Position numbers and translations under genes: made by a program
Shown here: positions 7,822 through 16,028 of the stretch, piece by piece
Layout of the letters: every line of letters starts with the position of its first letter
How positions within the stretch are numbered: the first letter of the stretch is position 1
The notes under the pieces: model-generated
Seen by the model: the letters and a program-made list of their open reading frames with translations, nothing else
What the model was told of the DNA's origin: nothing
The model's database searches: none
NCBI RefSeq assembly: GCF_027925245.1
Contig: NZ_BSDP01000001.1
Coordinates: 1,860,001 to 1,924,000, forward strand
DNA: 64,000 nt
Direction: 5' to 3'
Source: Agromyces rhizosphaerae
GTDB lineage: Bacteria; Actinomycetota; Actinomycetes; Actinomycetales; Microbacteriaceae

Positions 7822-8646
7822 ATGTCCGTCGATGCTCCACCCGCCCGCGACGAGGCGTCCCCGCCCGCGGCGGACCCGCTGCGACTCGAGCACGTCACCG
7901 TGCGGTTCGGCGGCATCGTCGCGATCGACGACGCGTCGCTCGCGGTCGGCGCCGGCCACGTCGTCGGGCTGATCGGTCCGAACGGCGCCGGGAAGACCAC
8001 GCTCTTCAACGTCGCCTGCGGCATCGTGCGCCCCCGCACCGGCACGGTCCGTGTCATGGGCGTCGACCGCCCCCGCCCGCACCGCCTCACCGGCCTGGGT
8101 GTGGCCCGAACCCTCCAGGGTCTCGGCCTCTTCCCCGGACTCACGGTGCGCCAGAACGTCATGGCCGGCCTCAGCCACGGAGCGCCCGGCGCGGCGGCGG
8201 GACTCGTCGGCGCACCCGCATCCGCCCGCTTCCTGCGCGAGGCCGCCGAGCGCGCCGAGGCAGCCCTCGAACGGGTCGGCCTCGCGAGTGCAGGCGAGCG
8301 GATGCCCGAGGCCCTGCCCTACCCCGAGCGCAAGCGCGTCGCCCTGGCCCGCGCCTTCGTCTCCGAGCCGCACCTGCTGCTGCTCGACGAGCCCGCCGGT
8401 GGCCTCGGGGCGGCCGACATCGACGAGCTCGCCGCCCTCGTGCGCGACTTCGCCGGCGGCGAGCACGGCCGCTCGGTGCTGCTCGTGGAGCACCACGTCG
8501 ACCTGGTGATGTCGCTCTGCGACCGCATCGCGGTGCTCGACTCGGGGCGCATGCTCGCCACGGGCACGCCCGACGAGATCCGCGACGACCAGGCCGTCGT
8601 CGACGCGTACCTGGGCGTCGACGTCGACGGGGAGGATGCCGCATGA
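7822..8646 (+). CDS. LIV-type ABC transporter ATP-binding protein, LivG-like
   Basis: This 274-residue ATPase of a branched-chain amino-acid-type (HAAT) importer has a Walker A GPNGAGKT near residue 54 and a Walker B LLLLDEP followed by AGGLGA. The signature region reads LPYPERKRVALARA instead of LSGGQ, as is common for LivG-type subunits, which deviate here. It energises uptake together with the LivF-like subunit. It is the first gene of a five-gene operon behind operator copy 2. The catabolic surroundings suggest the cargo is a carboxylic acid rather than an amino acid (inference). Confidence 0.92.
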   Translation: MSVDAPPARDEASPPAADPLRLEHVTVRFGGIVAIDDASLAVGAGHVVGLIGPNGAGKTTLFNVACGIVRPRTGTVRVMGVDRPRPHRLTGLGVARTLQGLGLFPGLTVRQNVMAGLSHGAPGAAAGLVGAPASARFLREAAERAEAALERVGLASAGERMPEALPYPERKRVALARAFVSEPHLLLLDEPAGGLGAADIDELAALVRDFAGGEHGRSVLLVEHHVDLVMSLCDRIAVLDSGRMLATGTPDEIRDDQAVVDAYLGVDVDGEDAA

Positions 8647-9401
8647 CCGACACGCTCACCGCCACCGCTCGCGCCGACGCGCAGCCCGCGCCCCTGCTCG
8701 AGGTCTCCGGCCTCGTCGCCGGCTACGGGCAGGGCGAGGTGCTGCACGCCGTCGACCTCGCGGTCCCGGCCGGCTCGGTCGTCGCCGTCGTCGGCGCGAA
8801 CGGCGCCGGCAAGTCCACGCTGCTGCGCGTGCTCTCGGGACTCCTCCCGGCGCAGGCCGGCACCGTGCGCTTCGACGGCGACGACCTCGCCACGGCGCGC
8901 GTCGAGGACCGCATCCGCCGCGGCATCGTGCACGTGCCCGAGGGCCGCCACGCGGTCGCCGAGCTCACGGTCGACGAGAACCTCCGCCTGGGAGGCCTCT
9001 GGCGAGGCGATCGCCGCGAGCTGCGCGCCGACGTCGACGCCGCCTACGATCTCTTCCCCGCGCTCGCCGCGCGCCGCACCAGCCACGGCCACTCGCTCTC
9101 GGGCGGCGAGCGGCAGATGCTCGCCATCGCCCGCGCGCTCGTCGCCCACCCGCGCCTGCTGCTGCTCGACGAGCCGTCGCTCGGGCTCGCCCCGCGCATC
9201 GTCGCCGAGATCCTCGGCACGCTCGCGCACCTGCGCGCCGAGCGGGGCCTCGCGATCCTGCTCGTCGAGCAGAACGTGCGCAGCGCCCTCTCCGTCGCCG
9301 ACACCGGGGTCGTGCTGAACCTCGGGTCGGTCGTGGCCGCCCGACCGTCCGCCGCGCTGCTCGATGACGAGCAGCTCCGACACGCCTACCTGGGGTTCTG
9401 A
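8643..9401 (+). CDS. LIV-type ABC transporter ATP-binding protein, LivF-like
   Basis: This 252-residue second ATPase of the importer has Walker A GANGAGKST near residue 57, a canonical signature LSGGERQMLAIARAL, Walker B LLLLDEPSLGLAP and the downstream LLVEQNV H-loop region (with Q rather than His preceding N). Its ATG overlaps the livG-like stop by 4 nt. Together with LivG it forms the nucleotide-binding heterodimer on the inner face of the membrane. Confidence 0.93.
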   Translation: MTDTLTATARADAQPAPLLEVSGLVAGYGQGEVLHAVDLAVPAGSVVAVVGANGAGKSTLLRVLSGLLPAQAGTVRFDGDDLATARVEDRIRRGIVHVPEGRHAVAELTVDENLRLGGLWRGDRRELRADVDAAYDLFPALAARRTSHGHSLSGGERQMLAIARALVAHPRLLLLDEPSLGLAPRIVAEILGTLAHLRAERGLAILLVEQNVRSALSVADTGVVLNLGSVVAARPSAALLDDEQLRHAYLGF

Positions 9402-10283
9402 ATGGACGTCCCGATCCTGCTGCTCGCCGGCACCGGCCTCGCCCGGGGTGCGATCTTCGCCGCCTTCGCGCTGGCCCTGGTGCTCATCTGGCGCGCGGCC
9501 CGCATCGCCAACTTCGCGCAGGGCGCGATGGCCACCGTTTCGTGCTACGTCGCCTTCCACGTGAGCGCACTGACCGGCAACTACTGGATCGGCCTCGCGG
9601 CGGCACTCGTCTCGGGCGCGGTGCTCGGCTGGATCGTCGAGCGGGGCGTGATGCGCTTCGTCGACCGGTCGAATCCGCTCGCTGCCGTCATCGTCGCGAT
9701 CGGCCTGGTCATGGTGCTCACCTCGACGCTCGCGATCGCGTTCGGGGCCGACTACCGGCCCATGCCGGCGCCGTTCCCGCGCGAGCCGATCCGCATCGGC
9801 GACGTGGCGGTCATCTCGCCGTACTCGCTGTTCGTGCTCGTGGTCGTGGGCGTGCTCATGGCGGCACTCGCGCTGCTGTTCACCCGCACGAGCGTGGGTC
9901 TCGCGATGCGCGCCGCCGCGTTCGCCCCCGAGGTGTCGCGCCTGAACGGCGTGCGCGTCGACCGCATGCGCACCCTCGGCTGGACCCTCTCGGCAGCGGT
10001 CGGCGGCCTCGCCGCGCTGCTGGTGATCCCCACCGAGCTCGGCCTCAACCCGCACGCGAGCGACCAGCTGTTCGTCTACGCGTTCACCGTCGCGATCGTC
10101 GGCGGGCTCGACTCCCCGGTCGGCGCGGTCGTCGCCGGCCTCGCGGTCGGCGTGATCCTCACCTTCGTCACGGCGTTCGCGGGCGCGACCTTCGCGCCGA
10201 TCGCCATCGTCCTCATCCTGCTGGTCGTGCTGCTGGCCCGCCCGCAGGGACTGTTCGCCGCGAGGGAGGCGAGGGTCGCATGA
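9402..10283 (+). CDS. LIV-type ABC transporter permease, LivH-like
   Basis: This 293-residue inner-membrane permease has about eight hydrophobic segments. NFAQGAMATVSCYVAF (about 33-48) is the LivH hallmark near the first helices, and IVGGLDSPVGAVVAG (about 231-245) is the conserved loop that meets the ATPase. Its ATG immediately follows the upstream TGA. It forms the translocation pore with the LivM-like permease. Confidence 0.92.
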   Translation: MDVPILLLAGTGLARGAIFAAFALALVLIWRAARIANFAQGAMATVSCYVAFHVSALTGNYWIGLAAALVSGAVLGWIVERGVMRFVDRSNPLAAVIVAIGLVMVLTSTLAIAFGADYRPMPAPFPREPIRIGDVAVISPYSLFVLVVVGVLMAALALLFTRTSVGLAMRAAAFAPEVSRLNGVRVDRMRTLGWTLSAAVGGLAALLVIPTELGLNPHASDQLFVYAFTVAIVGGLDSPVGAVVAGLAVGVILTFVTAFAGATFAPIAIVLILLVVLLARPQGLFAAREARVA

Positions 10284-11416
10284 CCACCACCACCGAACGA
10301 CCCGCCGACACGAGCGAGGCCCGCATGCCAGAACAGCGAGCGGATGCCTCCGGCCGACGCCCCGCCCTCCTCGGCACGGTGCGCGGGCGGTACGCCGTCG
10401 CCGCGATCGGCCTGGTGCTCGCCGTCGGCGCGACCTTCCTGCTCGACCCGTACCGCAACTACCTGCTCTCGCTGACCGCCGCGTACGTCTGCGCGACCGC
10501 GGGGCTCACCATGCTCGTGGGTCGCACCGGGCAGCTCTCGCTCGGGCACGCGGCCTTCATGGCGACCGGGGCATACGCCTTCGCGCTCACGTCGAACGGC
10601 CTCGCCGAGGCCGGCATCGAGGGCCCAGTGCTGCTCCTCGCTCCGTTCCTCGTGGCCGTCGTCGCAGCGACCGCGTTCGGCACGCTCGTCGGCGCCGCCG
10701 GCGCCCGCCTGCATGGGCCGTACCTCGCGGGCCTCACCCTCGCGATCGTGCTCGCCCTGCCCGCCGTGACGAGCACCTTCTCGGGACTCCTCGGCGGCGA
10801 CCAGGGCCTGTACGTGCAGACCGAGCGCCGCCCCGAGGTGCTCAGCACGGTGATCGCGAACGAGCAGTGGCAGGCGTGGGTCGCCCTCGTGGCGGCCGCG
10901 ATCGTGCTCGTGCTGCTCGCGCAGCTCGGGCGCTCGCCCAGCGGCATCCGCATGCAGGCCGTGCGCGACGACACGGCCGCGGCCCGGCTCTCGGGCATCG
11001 ACCCGTTCCGGGTGAAGGTGCAGGCGTTCGCGATCAGCGCGGGCGCGGCCGGCCTCGGCGGGGCGGTGCTGGCGTACGTGACGCAGGCCGCGAGCCCGGG
11101 CGCTTACGGCCTGGCGTTCTCGCTGTTCCTGCTCGTCGCGATCGTCGTGGGCGGCACGGGCACCCTGCCCGGCGCCGTCTGGGGCGCGCTGCTGCTCGTG
11201 CTGCTGCCCGAGGCCATCGCCGCCGTCACCGAGACCCTCCCGCTTCCCGACGACGCCGTGAGCCGGCTCGACGGGAACCTGGCGGTCCTGATCTTCGGCG
11301 CCCTGCTCGTCGTGATCATGATCGCCGCACCGCGCGGCATCCAGGGGGCGCTCGTCGCCCTGCGGGGCCGCATCCGCTCTCGCACCACCCGCACCACCCG
11401 CACCACGTCCACCTGA
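10280..11416 (+). CDS. LIV-type ABC transporter permease, LivM-like
   Basis: This 378-residue permease has about ten membrane segments. A hydrophilic N-terminus of about 35 residues precedes the first helix, and GRTGQLSLGHAAFMATGAY (about 84-102) is the LivM signature. VRDDTAAARLSGID is the cytoplasmic coupling loop, followed by IVVGGTGTLPGAVWGA. The C-terminus is an unusual Arg-Thr repeat tail (RTTRTTRTTST), encoded by ACC/CGC repeats. ATG 10280 overlaps the LivH stop by 4 nt. It pairs with LivH in the importer. Confidence 0.92.
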   Translation: MTTTTERPADTSEARMPEQRADASGRRPALLGTVRGRYAVAAIGLVLAVGATFLLDPYRNYLLSLTAAYVCATAGLTMLVGRTGQLSLGHAAFMATGAYAFALTSNGLAEAGIEGPVLLLAPFLVAVVAATAFGTLVGAAGARLHGPYLAGLTLAIVLALPAVTSTFSGLLGGDQGLYVQTERRPEVLSTVIANEQWQAWVALVAAAIVLVLLAQLGRSPSGIRMQAVRDDTAAARLSGIDPFRVKVQAFAISAGAAGLGGAVLAYVTQAASPGAYGLAFSLFLLVAIVVGGTGTLPGAVWGALLLVLLPEAIAAVTETLPLPDDAVSRLDGNLAVLIFGALLVVIMIAAPRGIQGALVALRGRIRSRTTRTTRTTST

Positions 11417-11494
11417 ACGCGCACCACCACACCGCATCATCCGCACCGCGTCACCATCACCGCGTTGCCCACACCGAGAGAAAGGGTGTCGACG

Positions 11495-12766
11495 ATGACA
11501 CAGCACACCACCAGATGGATCGCCGCGCTCGGCGCAGCGGCCCTCGCCGTACCGGCGCTCGCCGCGTGCAGCACCCCCGGGGACGCCGCGCCCGGCGTCA
11601 CCGAGGAGTCGATCGTGATCGGCACCCACCAGCCGCTCACCGGCCCCGCGGCCGCCGGCTACGCGTCGATCTCCGCCGCCACGCAGGCGTACTTCGACTA
11701 CGTGAACGACAACGGCGGCATCAACGGCCGCACCATCGAGTACCTGGTCAAGGACGACGGCTACAACCCGGCCGAGACCCAGACCGTCGTGCGCGAGCTC
11801 GTGCTCGAAGACGAGGTCTTCGCGATCGTCGGCGGCCTCGGCACGCCCACGCACAGCGCGGTGCTCGACTTCCTGAACGACAACGAGGTGCCCGACCTCT
11901 TCGTGGCATCCGGCAGCCTCGCCTGGGACCAGCCCGAGGCGTACCCGATGACGTTCGGCGTGAACACCGACTACACCCGCGAGGGCAAGATCCTCGGCGC
12001 GTACGCGGCGGAGGAGTTCCCCGACGGCACGTACTGCTACCTCGGTCAGGACGACGACTTCGGCGAGGACTTCTCGGCCGGCGTGCTGCAGACCCTCGGC
12101 GCCGACTTCGCCGAGTCGCAGGTCTACACGGTCTCGAACCAGGACGTCTCGGCGCAGGTCGTCGCCATGCAGTCGGCCGGATGCGACGTGGCGTTCCTCG
12201 CCTCCATCCCCGGGTTCACCGCGCTGACGATCGGCACGGCCGCACAGCTCGGATGGTTCCCGCAGTACATCACCGCCAACCCCGGCGCCGACTACCCGAC
12301 GCTCGCCGAGTACCTGGGCGAGTCGGCCCCGCTGCTGCTCGAGGGCTTCATCTCGTCGAACTACCTCGGCGCCGCCGGCGACGACAGTGACGAGTGGGTG
12401 CAGCTGTTCCGCGATATCAACGACGAGTACGGCGACCCCGACGTGTTCAACGGCAACACCGTCTACGGCATGGCGATCGGCTACCTGACCGCCGAAGCGC
12501 TCGCCAAGGCCGGTGACAACCCGACCCGCGAGTCGCTGCTCGAGGTCGTCGCCTCGGGCGAGCTCGTCGGCAGCGGCGTCGTGCCGCTCGCCTTCGGCGC
12601 CGACAGCCACTCCGGCTACGCAGGCGCGCAGATCACGCAGGTCGTGAGCGGCGCGCAGGTGCCGATCGACGGCTCGCCGTTCGTGACCGACTCCGGTGAC
12701 GGCCCGGTCGAGGTGTACGAGGGCGGCTCGGCCCCGATCGAGAACGACGGCATCCCGGTCGGCTGA
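11495..12766 (+). CDS. LIV-type ABC transporter substrate-binding lipoprotein
   Basis: This 423-residue extracytoplasmic type-1 periplasmic-binding-fold protein has a signal peptide ending in a lipobox (ALAAC, Cys25), so it is a membrane-anchored lipoprotein. The mature part begins with IVIGTHQPLTGPAAAGY, the usual start of HAAT receptors, and continues with NGGINGRTIEYLVKDDGYNP. ATG 11495 was preferred over an upstream in-frame TTG because it directly precedes the signal peptide and has a GAGAAAGG Shine-Dalgarno. It delivers the cargo to the LivH/LivM pore. A perfect 18-bp hairpin follows. Confidence 0.92.
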   Translation: MTQHTTRWIAALGAAALAVPALAACSTPGDAAPGVTEESIVIGTHQPLTGPAAAGYASISAATQAYFDYVNDNGGINGRTIEYLVKDDGYNPAETQTVVRELVLEDEVFAIVGGLGTPTHSAVLDFLNDNEVPDLFVASGSLAWDQPEAYPMTFGVNTDYTREGKILGAYAAEEFPDGTYCYLGQDDDFGEDFSAGVLQTLGADFAESQVYTVSNQDVSAQVVAMQSAGCDVAFLASIPGFTALTIGTAAQLGWFPQYITANPGADYPTLAEYLGESAPLLLEGFISSNYLGAAGDDSDEWVQLFRDINDEYGDPDVFNGNTVYGMAIGYLTAEALAKAGDNPTRESLLEVVASGELVGSGVVPLAFGADSHSGYAGAQITQVVSGAQVPIDGSPFVTDSGDGPVEVYEGGSAPIENDGIPVG

Positions 12767-12779
12767 CGCCGGTTGAGCC

Positions 12780-12824
12780 GAGCGGATGCCCCTGAGCTGC
12801 GTGGTGGCTCAGGGGCATCCGCTC
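12780..12824 (+). terminator. 18-bp perfect hairpin after the ABC operon
   Basis: GAGCGGATGCCCCTGAGC (12780-12797) and its exact complement (12807-12824) are separated by a 9-nt loop, 13 nt after the substrate-binding protein stop. There is no U-run, which is usual for high-GC actinobacteria. It may attenuate rather than stop transcription into the dehydrogenase gene at 12855. Confidence 0.7.
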
Positions 12825-12854
12825 GTGCCCTTGGACATGTGAAGGAGGTCCACC

Positions 12855-13874
12855 ATGCGTGGAGTGGTCATCCACGCCCCCGGCGACGTCCGGGTGGAGG
12901 AGCGCGAAGATCCGACCATCATCGACCCGACCGACGCGATCGTGCGGCTGACCGCGACCTGCATCTGCGGGTCGGACCTGTGGCCGTACCGCGGCATCGA
13001 GCCGGTCGACCACACCCCGATGGGGCACGAGTACGTCGGCGTGGTCGAGGAGATCGGCGCGGACGTGAAGACCCTCAAGGTGGGCGACTACGTCGTCGGG
13101 TCGTTCGTGATCTCCGACAACACGTGCGAGATCTGCCGGTCGGGCTACCAGTCGCAGTGCGTGCACCGCACGTTCGTCGCGCAGATCGGCACGCAGGCCG
13201 AGAAGGCGCGCATTCCCTACGCCGACGGCACCCTCGTCGCGACGCCGGGCGAGCCGACCGAGGAGCAGGTGCGCCACCTGCTCGCGGCCTCCGACGTGCT
13301 CGGCACCGGGTGGTACGCGGCCGTGGCCGCCGAGGCAGGCCCGGGCAAGACGGTCGCCGTCGTGGGCGACGGCGCGGTCGGGCTGATGGCGGTGCTCGCG
13401 GCGAAGCAACTCGGCGCCGAGCGGATCATCGCGATGTCGCGCCACCCCGAGCGGCAGGCACTCGCCCGCCACTACGGCGCGACCGACATCGTCGAGGAGC
13501 GCGGCAAGGCGGGCATCGCGAAGATCAAGGAGCTCACCGACGGGCTCGGTGCGCACTCCGTGGTCGAGGCCGTCGGCACGCAGGAGTCGTTCATGCAGGC
13601 GGTAGGCGCCACCCGCGGCGGCGGCCACCTGGGCTACGTCGGCCTGAACTACGAGGTGCAGATCCCCGGCATCCGCCTCTTCTTCGCCGGCATCCGCGCC
13701 GAGGGCGGCCCGGCTCCCGTGCGCCGGTTCCTCCCCGACCTCATCCGCCTGATCTGGGACGGCGCCATCGACCCCGGCAAGGTCTTCGACCTCACCCTGC
13801 CGCTCGAGGAGGCGGCCGAGGGCTACAGAGCCATGCACGAGCGCCGCGCCACCAAGGTGCTGCTCACCCTCTGA
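12855..13874 (+). CDS. Zinc-dependent alcohol dehydrogenase (MDR family)
   Basis: This 339-residue MDR alcohol dehydrogenase has catalytic zinc ligands in TCICGSDLW (Cys about 38) and GHEYVG (His-Glu about 56-57). A cysteine-rich structural-zinc region, CEICRSGYQSQC, has fewer Cys than the usual four. The nucleotide site is VVGDGAVGLMAVLAAK. GAAGGAGGT (12841-12849) is a strong Shine-Dalgarno for ATG 12855. It oxidises an alcohol to an aldehyde with NAD(P). Its position after the importer operon suggests it acts on the imported compound or a derivative. Confidence 0.88.
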   Translation: MRGVVIHAPGDVRVEEREDPTIIDPTDAIVRLTATCICGSDLWPYRGIEPVDHTPMGHEYVGVVEEIGADVKTLKVGDYVVGSFVISDNTCEICRSGYQSQCVHRTFVAQIGTQAEKARIPYADGTLVATPGEPTEEQVRHLLAASDVLGTGWYAAVAAEAGPGKTVAVVGDGAVGLMAVLAAKQLGAERIIAMSRHPERQALARHYGATDIVEERGKAGIAKIKELTDGLGAHSVVEAVGTQESFMQAVGATRGGGHLGYVGLNYEVQIPGIRLFFAGIRAEGGPAPVRRFLPDLIRLIWDGAIDPGKVFDLTLPLEEAAEGYRAMHERRATKVLLTL

Positions 13875-13902
13875 CCACGCCGCCGCGTCGATGGATCGAA
13901 CC

Positions 13903-13967
13903 ATGCAGGCCCCCGCGCGAGTTGCATGAAACGGCCGACGCGCGAGCGACCCGCCCACTCGTAGCGT
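13903..13967 (+). promoter_or_regulatory. Twin promoter element 1 (PQ-loop gene)
   Basis: ATGCAG (13903-13908), TGCATGA (13923-13929) and CGGCCGA (13932-13938) are followed 22 nt later by GTAGC (13961-13965), within a TAGCGT -10 box. The same series with the same 22-nt spacing stands before the methyltransferase gene (15920-15985). The ATG is only 7 nt after the -10 box, so the transcript is probably leaderless. Confidence 0.6.
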
Positions 13968-13974
13968 CGCCTCC

Positions 13975-14304
13975 ATGGAACTCGCGACCCTCGCCGGCAC
14001 GGTGTCGACCGTGCTGTTCGCCACGGCGAACCTGCCGATGGTGGTCAAGGCGGTGCGCTCGCGCGACCTCGCGTCGTACAGCCTCCCGGCGCTGTGGATG
14101 GGCAACATCGGCAACCTGTTCCACACGTTCTACGTCGTCACGCTCCCGTTCGGGCCGGTCTGGGTGCTGCACGGCTTCTACCTGGTCACGATGCTGGCGA
14201 TGCTCGCCATGTATCTGCGCTACCGGGTAGGCTCCCGGCATGACCGACGCCAGCGTCATGATCGACGCGGCGCGCCGGGCCCATCGCGACGCGAACTGGC
14301 GTGA
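13975..14304 (+). CDS. Small PQ-loop (SemiSWEET-like) membrane protein
   Basis: The protein has 109 residues. Three hydrophobic segments (about 4-20, 38-56 and 62-80) surround ANLPMVVKAVRSRDLASYSLPALWMGN, which matches the PQ-loop layout of one triple-helix bundle, with LP in place of PQ. Such half-transporters dimerise to move sugars or other small solutes. The C-terminal 25 residues are Arg-rich and overlap the next gene by 65 nt, which is unusual. The ATG lies 7 nt after a TAGCGT -10 box. Function is not predictable beyond the fold. Confidence 0.65.
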   Translation: MELATLAGTVSTVLFATANLPMVVKAVRSRDLASYSLPALWMGNIGNLFHTFYVVTLPFGPVWVLHGFYLVTMLAMLAMYLRYRVGSRHDRRQRHDRRGAPGPSRRELA

Positions 14305-15862
14305 CGCTCGAGCGGGGTTCCTCGCGGCGAACGCCGACGGCGGCCTCGCCCCGAGCGACCTGCGCGCCCTCGCCGCGAGCCAGTGGTGGCTGAGTGACAT
14401 CGACGGATGCCTCGTGTCGCTCGAGTCGGCCTACCGCGCGTCGCGCGCGGAGCATGACGAGGTCGCCTGCGCCGACACCGCGCTGCTCATCTCGTTGCTG
14501 CGCCTCACGCGCGGCGAGCTGACCGTCGGCACGGCCTGGGCGCGTCGCGCGCAGAAGCTGCTGGCGGATCGCCCCGACAGCCTGTCCCACGCCTACCTCG
14601 CCTACTTGGAGGGTGCCAGCGGCATCGCCGCGGGCAGCGAGGACCTGTGGACCGCGGAGTCGGTCGCGCGACTGCGCGAGCTGGACGACGCCCTCGACGA
14701 CCCGGCCGTCGGCGCGATCGCCGCCGTGGTCGAGGGCATGCGCGCGATGCGCTCGGGCGACGCGGCGGGCGGGTTCGGCAAGCTCGACGAGGCGATGCTG
14801 GCGGTCGTCGGCGGTGACGTCGCCCCGGAGTGGGCCGGGGACATCCTCTGCATGACCATCCACGCCTGTTACGAGCTCGCCGACTACCGGCGCATGGCCG
14901 AGTGGACGCACGCCACCGAGGAGTGGTGCGCCGGATACGGCGCCGACGCGGTCTACGTCGGCGTGTGCCGCGTGCACCGCCTCGAACTGCGTAGCGCCGG
15001 CGGCGACTGGACCGAGACCGAGTCCGAGCTCGAACGGGCGTGCGCCGACCTGCAGTCCGCCGACCCCTGGGTCGCGGGCGAGGGCTGGTACCAGGTCGGC
15101 GAGATCCGGCGGCTGCGCGGCGACGTCGCCGGAGCCCGCGCGGCGTACGACCAGGCCCGCGAGCTCGACATCGACCCGGCACCCGGCGAGGCGCTCCTGC
15201 ACCTCGCAGACGGCGACGGCGAGCGGGCGTGGGCGCTGCTCACCTCCGCCCTGATCGGGCGCGACCGCCTGGCCCGCGTGCGCCTATTGCGCGCAGGAAT
15301 CGAGGTCGCGATCGCCACCGGCCGTGAGGCTGATGCCCGCGAGCTGCGCGACGAGCTCGTCGCCGCGGCAGAGGACTTCGGCACCGACGGCTTCCGCGCC
15401 TGGGCGGAGCACGGCAGCGGCATGGTCGCACTCGCCGAGAGTGACGCGACCGGCGCGGTGGAGGCGTTCCACCGCGCGCTGGGCCTGTTCACCCGGCTCG
15501 GGCTGCGGTGGGAGCAGGCCAGCATGCGTTCGTGGATCGCCGCTGGCCTCGACGCGCAGGGCGACGCCGCCGCGGCAGCGCAGATGCGCGCGGACGCCGC
15601 AGCGGCGTTCGATCGCCTGGGCGCGTTGCCGGTCGTCGTGCAGAAGCGCCCGGAGGCGCCGCGCACCGGCCCGCTCACCGAGCGCGAGGGCGAGATCCTG
15701 GCGCTCGTCGCGCAGGGGGCATCCAACCGCGATGTCGCGACCCGGCTGTTCATCAGCGAGAAGACCGTCGGCCGCCACCTGGCGAACATCTACCTGAAGC
15801 TCGGCGTCGGCTCCCGCACGGCCGCGGCCGCATGGTGGCGGGACGAGACCGACGGTTCGTAG
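14240..15862 (+). CDS. LuxR-type transcriptional regulator with long TPR-like N-terminal region
   Basis: The protein has 540 residues. Residues 1-470 are all-helical with repeated Ala-rich pairs resembling tetratricopeptide repeats. The last about 60 residues are a LuxR/GerE HTH (PLTEREGEILALVAQGASNRDVA, then FISEKTVGRHLANIYLKLGV). There is no AAA/NB-ARC domain, unlike LAL regulators. ATG 14240 lies 6 nt after a TAGGCT box (14228-14233), suggesting its own leaderless promoter despite overlapping the PQ-loop gene. Its DNA target is plausibly the twin element before both neighbouring genes (inference). Confidence 0.85.
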   Translation: MTDASVMIDAARRAHRDANWRDARAGFLAANADGGLAPSDLRALAASQWWLSDIDGCLVSLESAYRASRAEHDEVACADTALLISLLRLTRGELTVGTAWARRAQKLLADRPDSLSHAYLAYLEGASGIAAGSEDLWTAESVARLRELDDALDDPAVGAIAAVVEGMRAMRSGDAAGGFGKLDEAMLAVVGGDVAPEWAGDILCMTIHACYELADYRRMAEWTHATEEWCAGYGADAVYVGVCRVHRLELRSAGGDWTETESELERACADLQSADPWVAGEGWYQVGEIRRLRGDVAGARAAYDQARELDIDPAPGEALLHLADGDGERAWALLTSALIGRDRLARVRLLRAGIEVAIATGREADARELRDELVAAAEDFGTDGFRAWAEHGSGMVALAESDATGAVEAFHRALGLFTRLGLRWEQASMRSWIAAGLDAQGDAAAAAQMRADAAAAFDRLGALPVVVQKRPEAPRTGPLTEREGEILALVAQGASNRDVATRLFISEKTVGRHLANIYLKLGVGSRTAAAAWWRDETDGS

Positions 15863-15919
15863 GCCAAGGGGTCGCGGGCCCGGCCCAGCAGCCCCGCCGA
15901 CCGCCCCGTGCATCACGCT

Positions 15920-15985
15920 ATGCAGACCGCCGCCCACGGATGCATGATTCGGCCGATGAGCCGCACCCTCCCCGCTCCGTAGCTT
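15920..15985 (+). promoter_or_regulatory. Twin promoter element 2 (methyltransferase gene)
   Basis: ATGCAG (15920-15925), TGCATGA (15941-15947) and CGGCCGA (15950-15956), then GTAGC 22 nt later (15979-15983) inside a TAGCTT -10 box. This repeats element 1 with identical inner spacing. Here a short leader with a GGAGGGG Shine-Dalgarno leads to the start at 16029. Confidence 0.6.
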
Positions 15986-16028
15986 CGGAAGTGCCGACGA
16001 CGCGTCGGCACGACCTGGAGGGGACATC

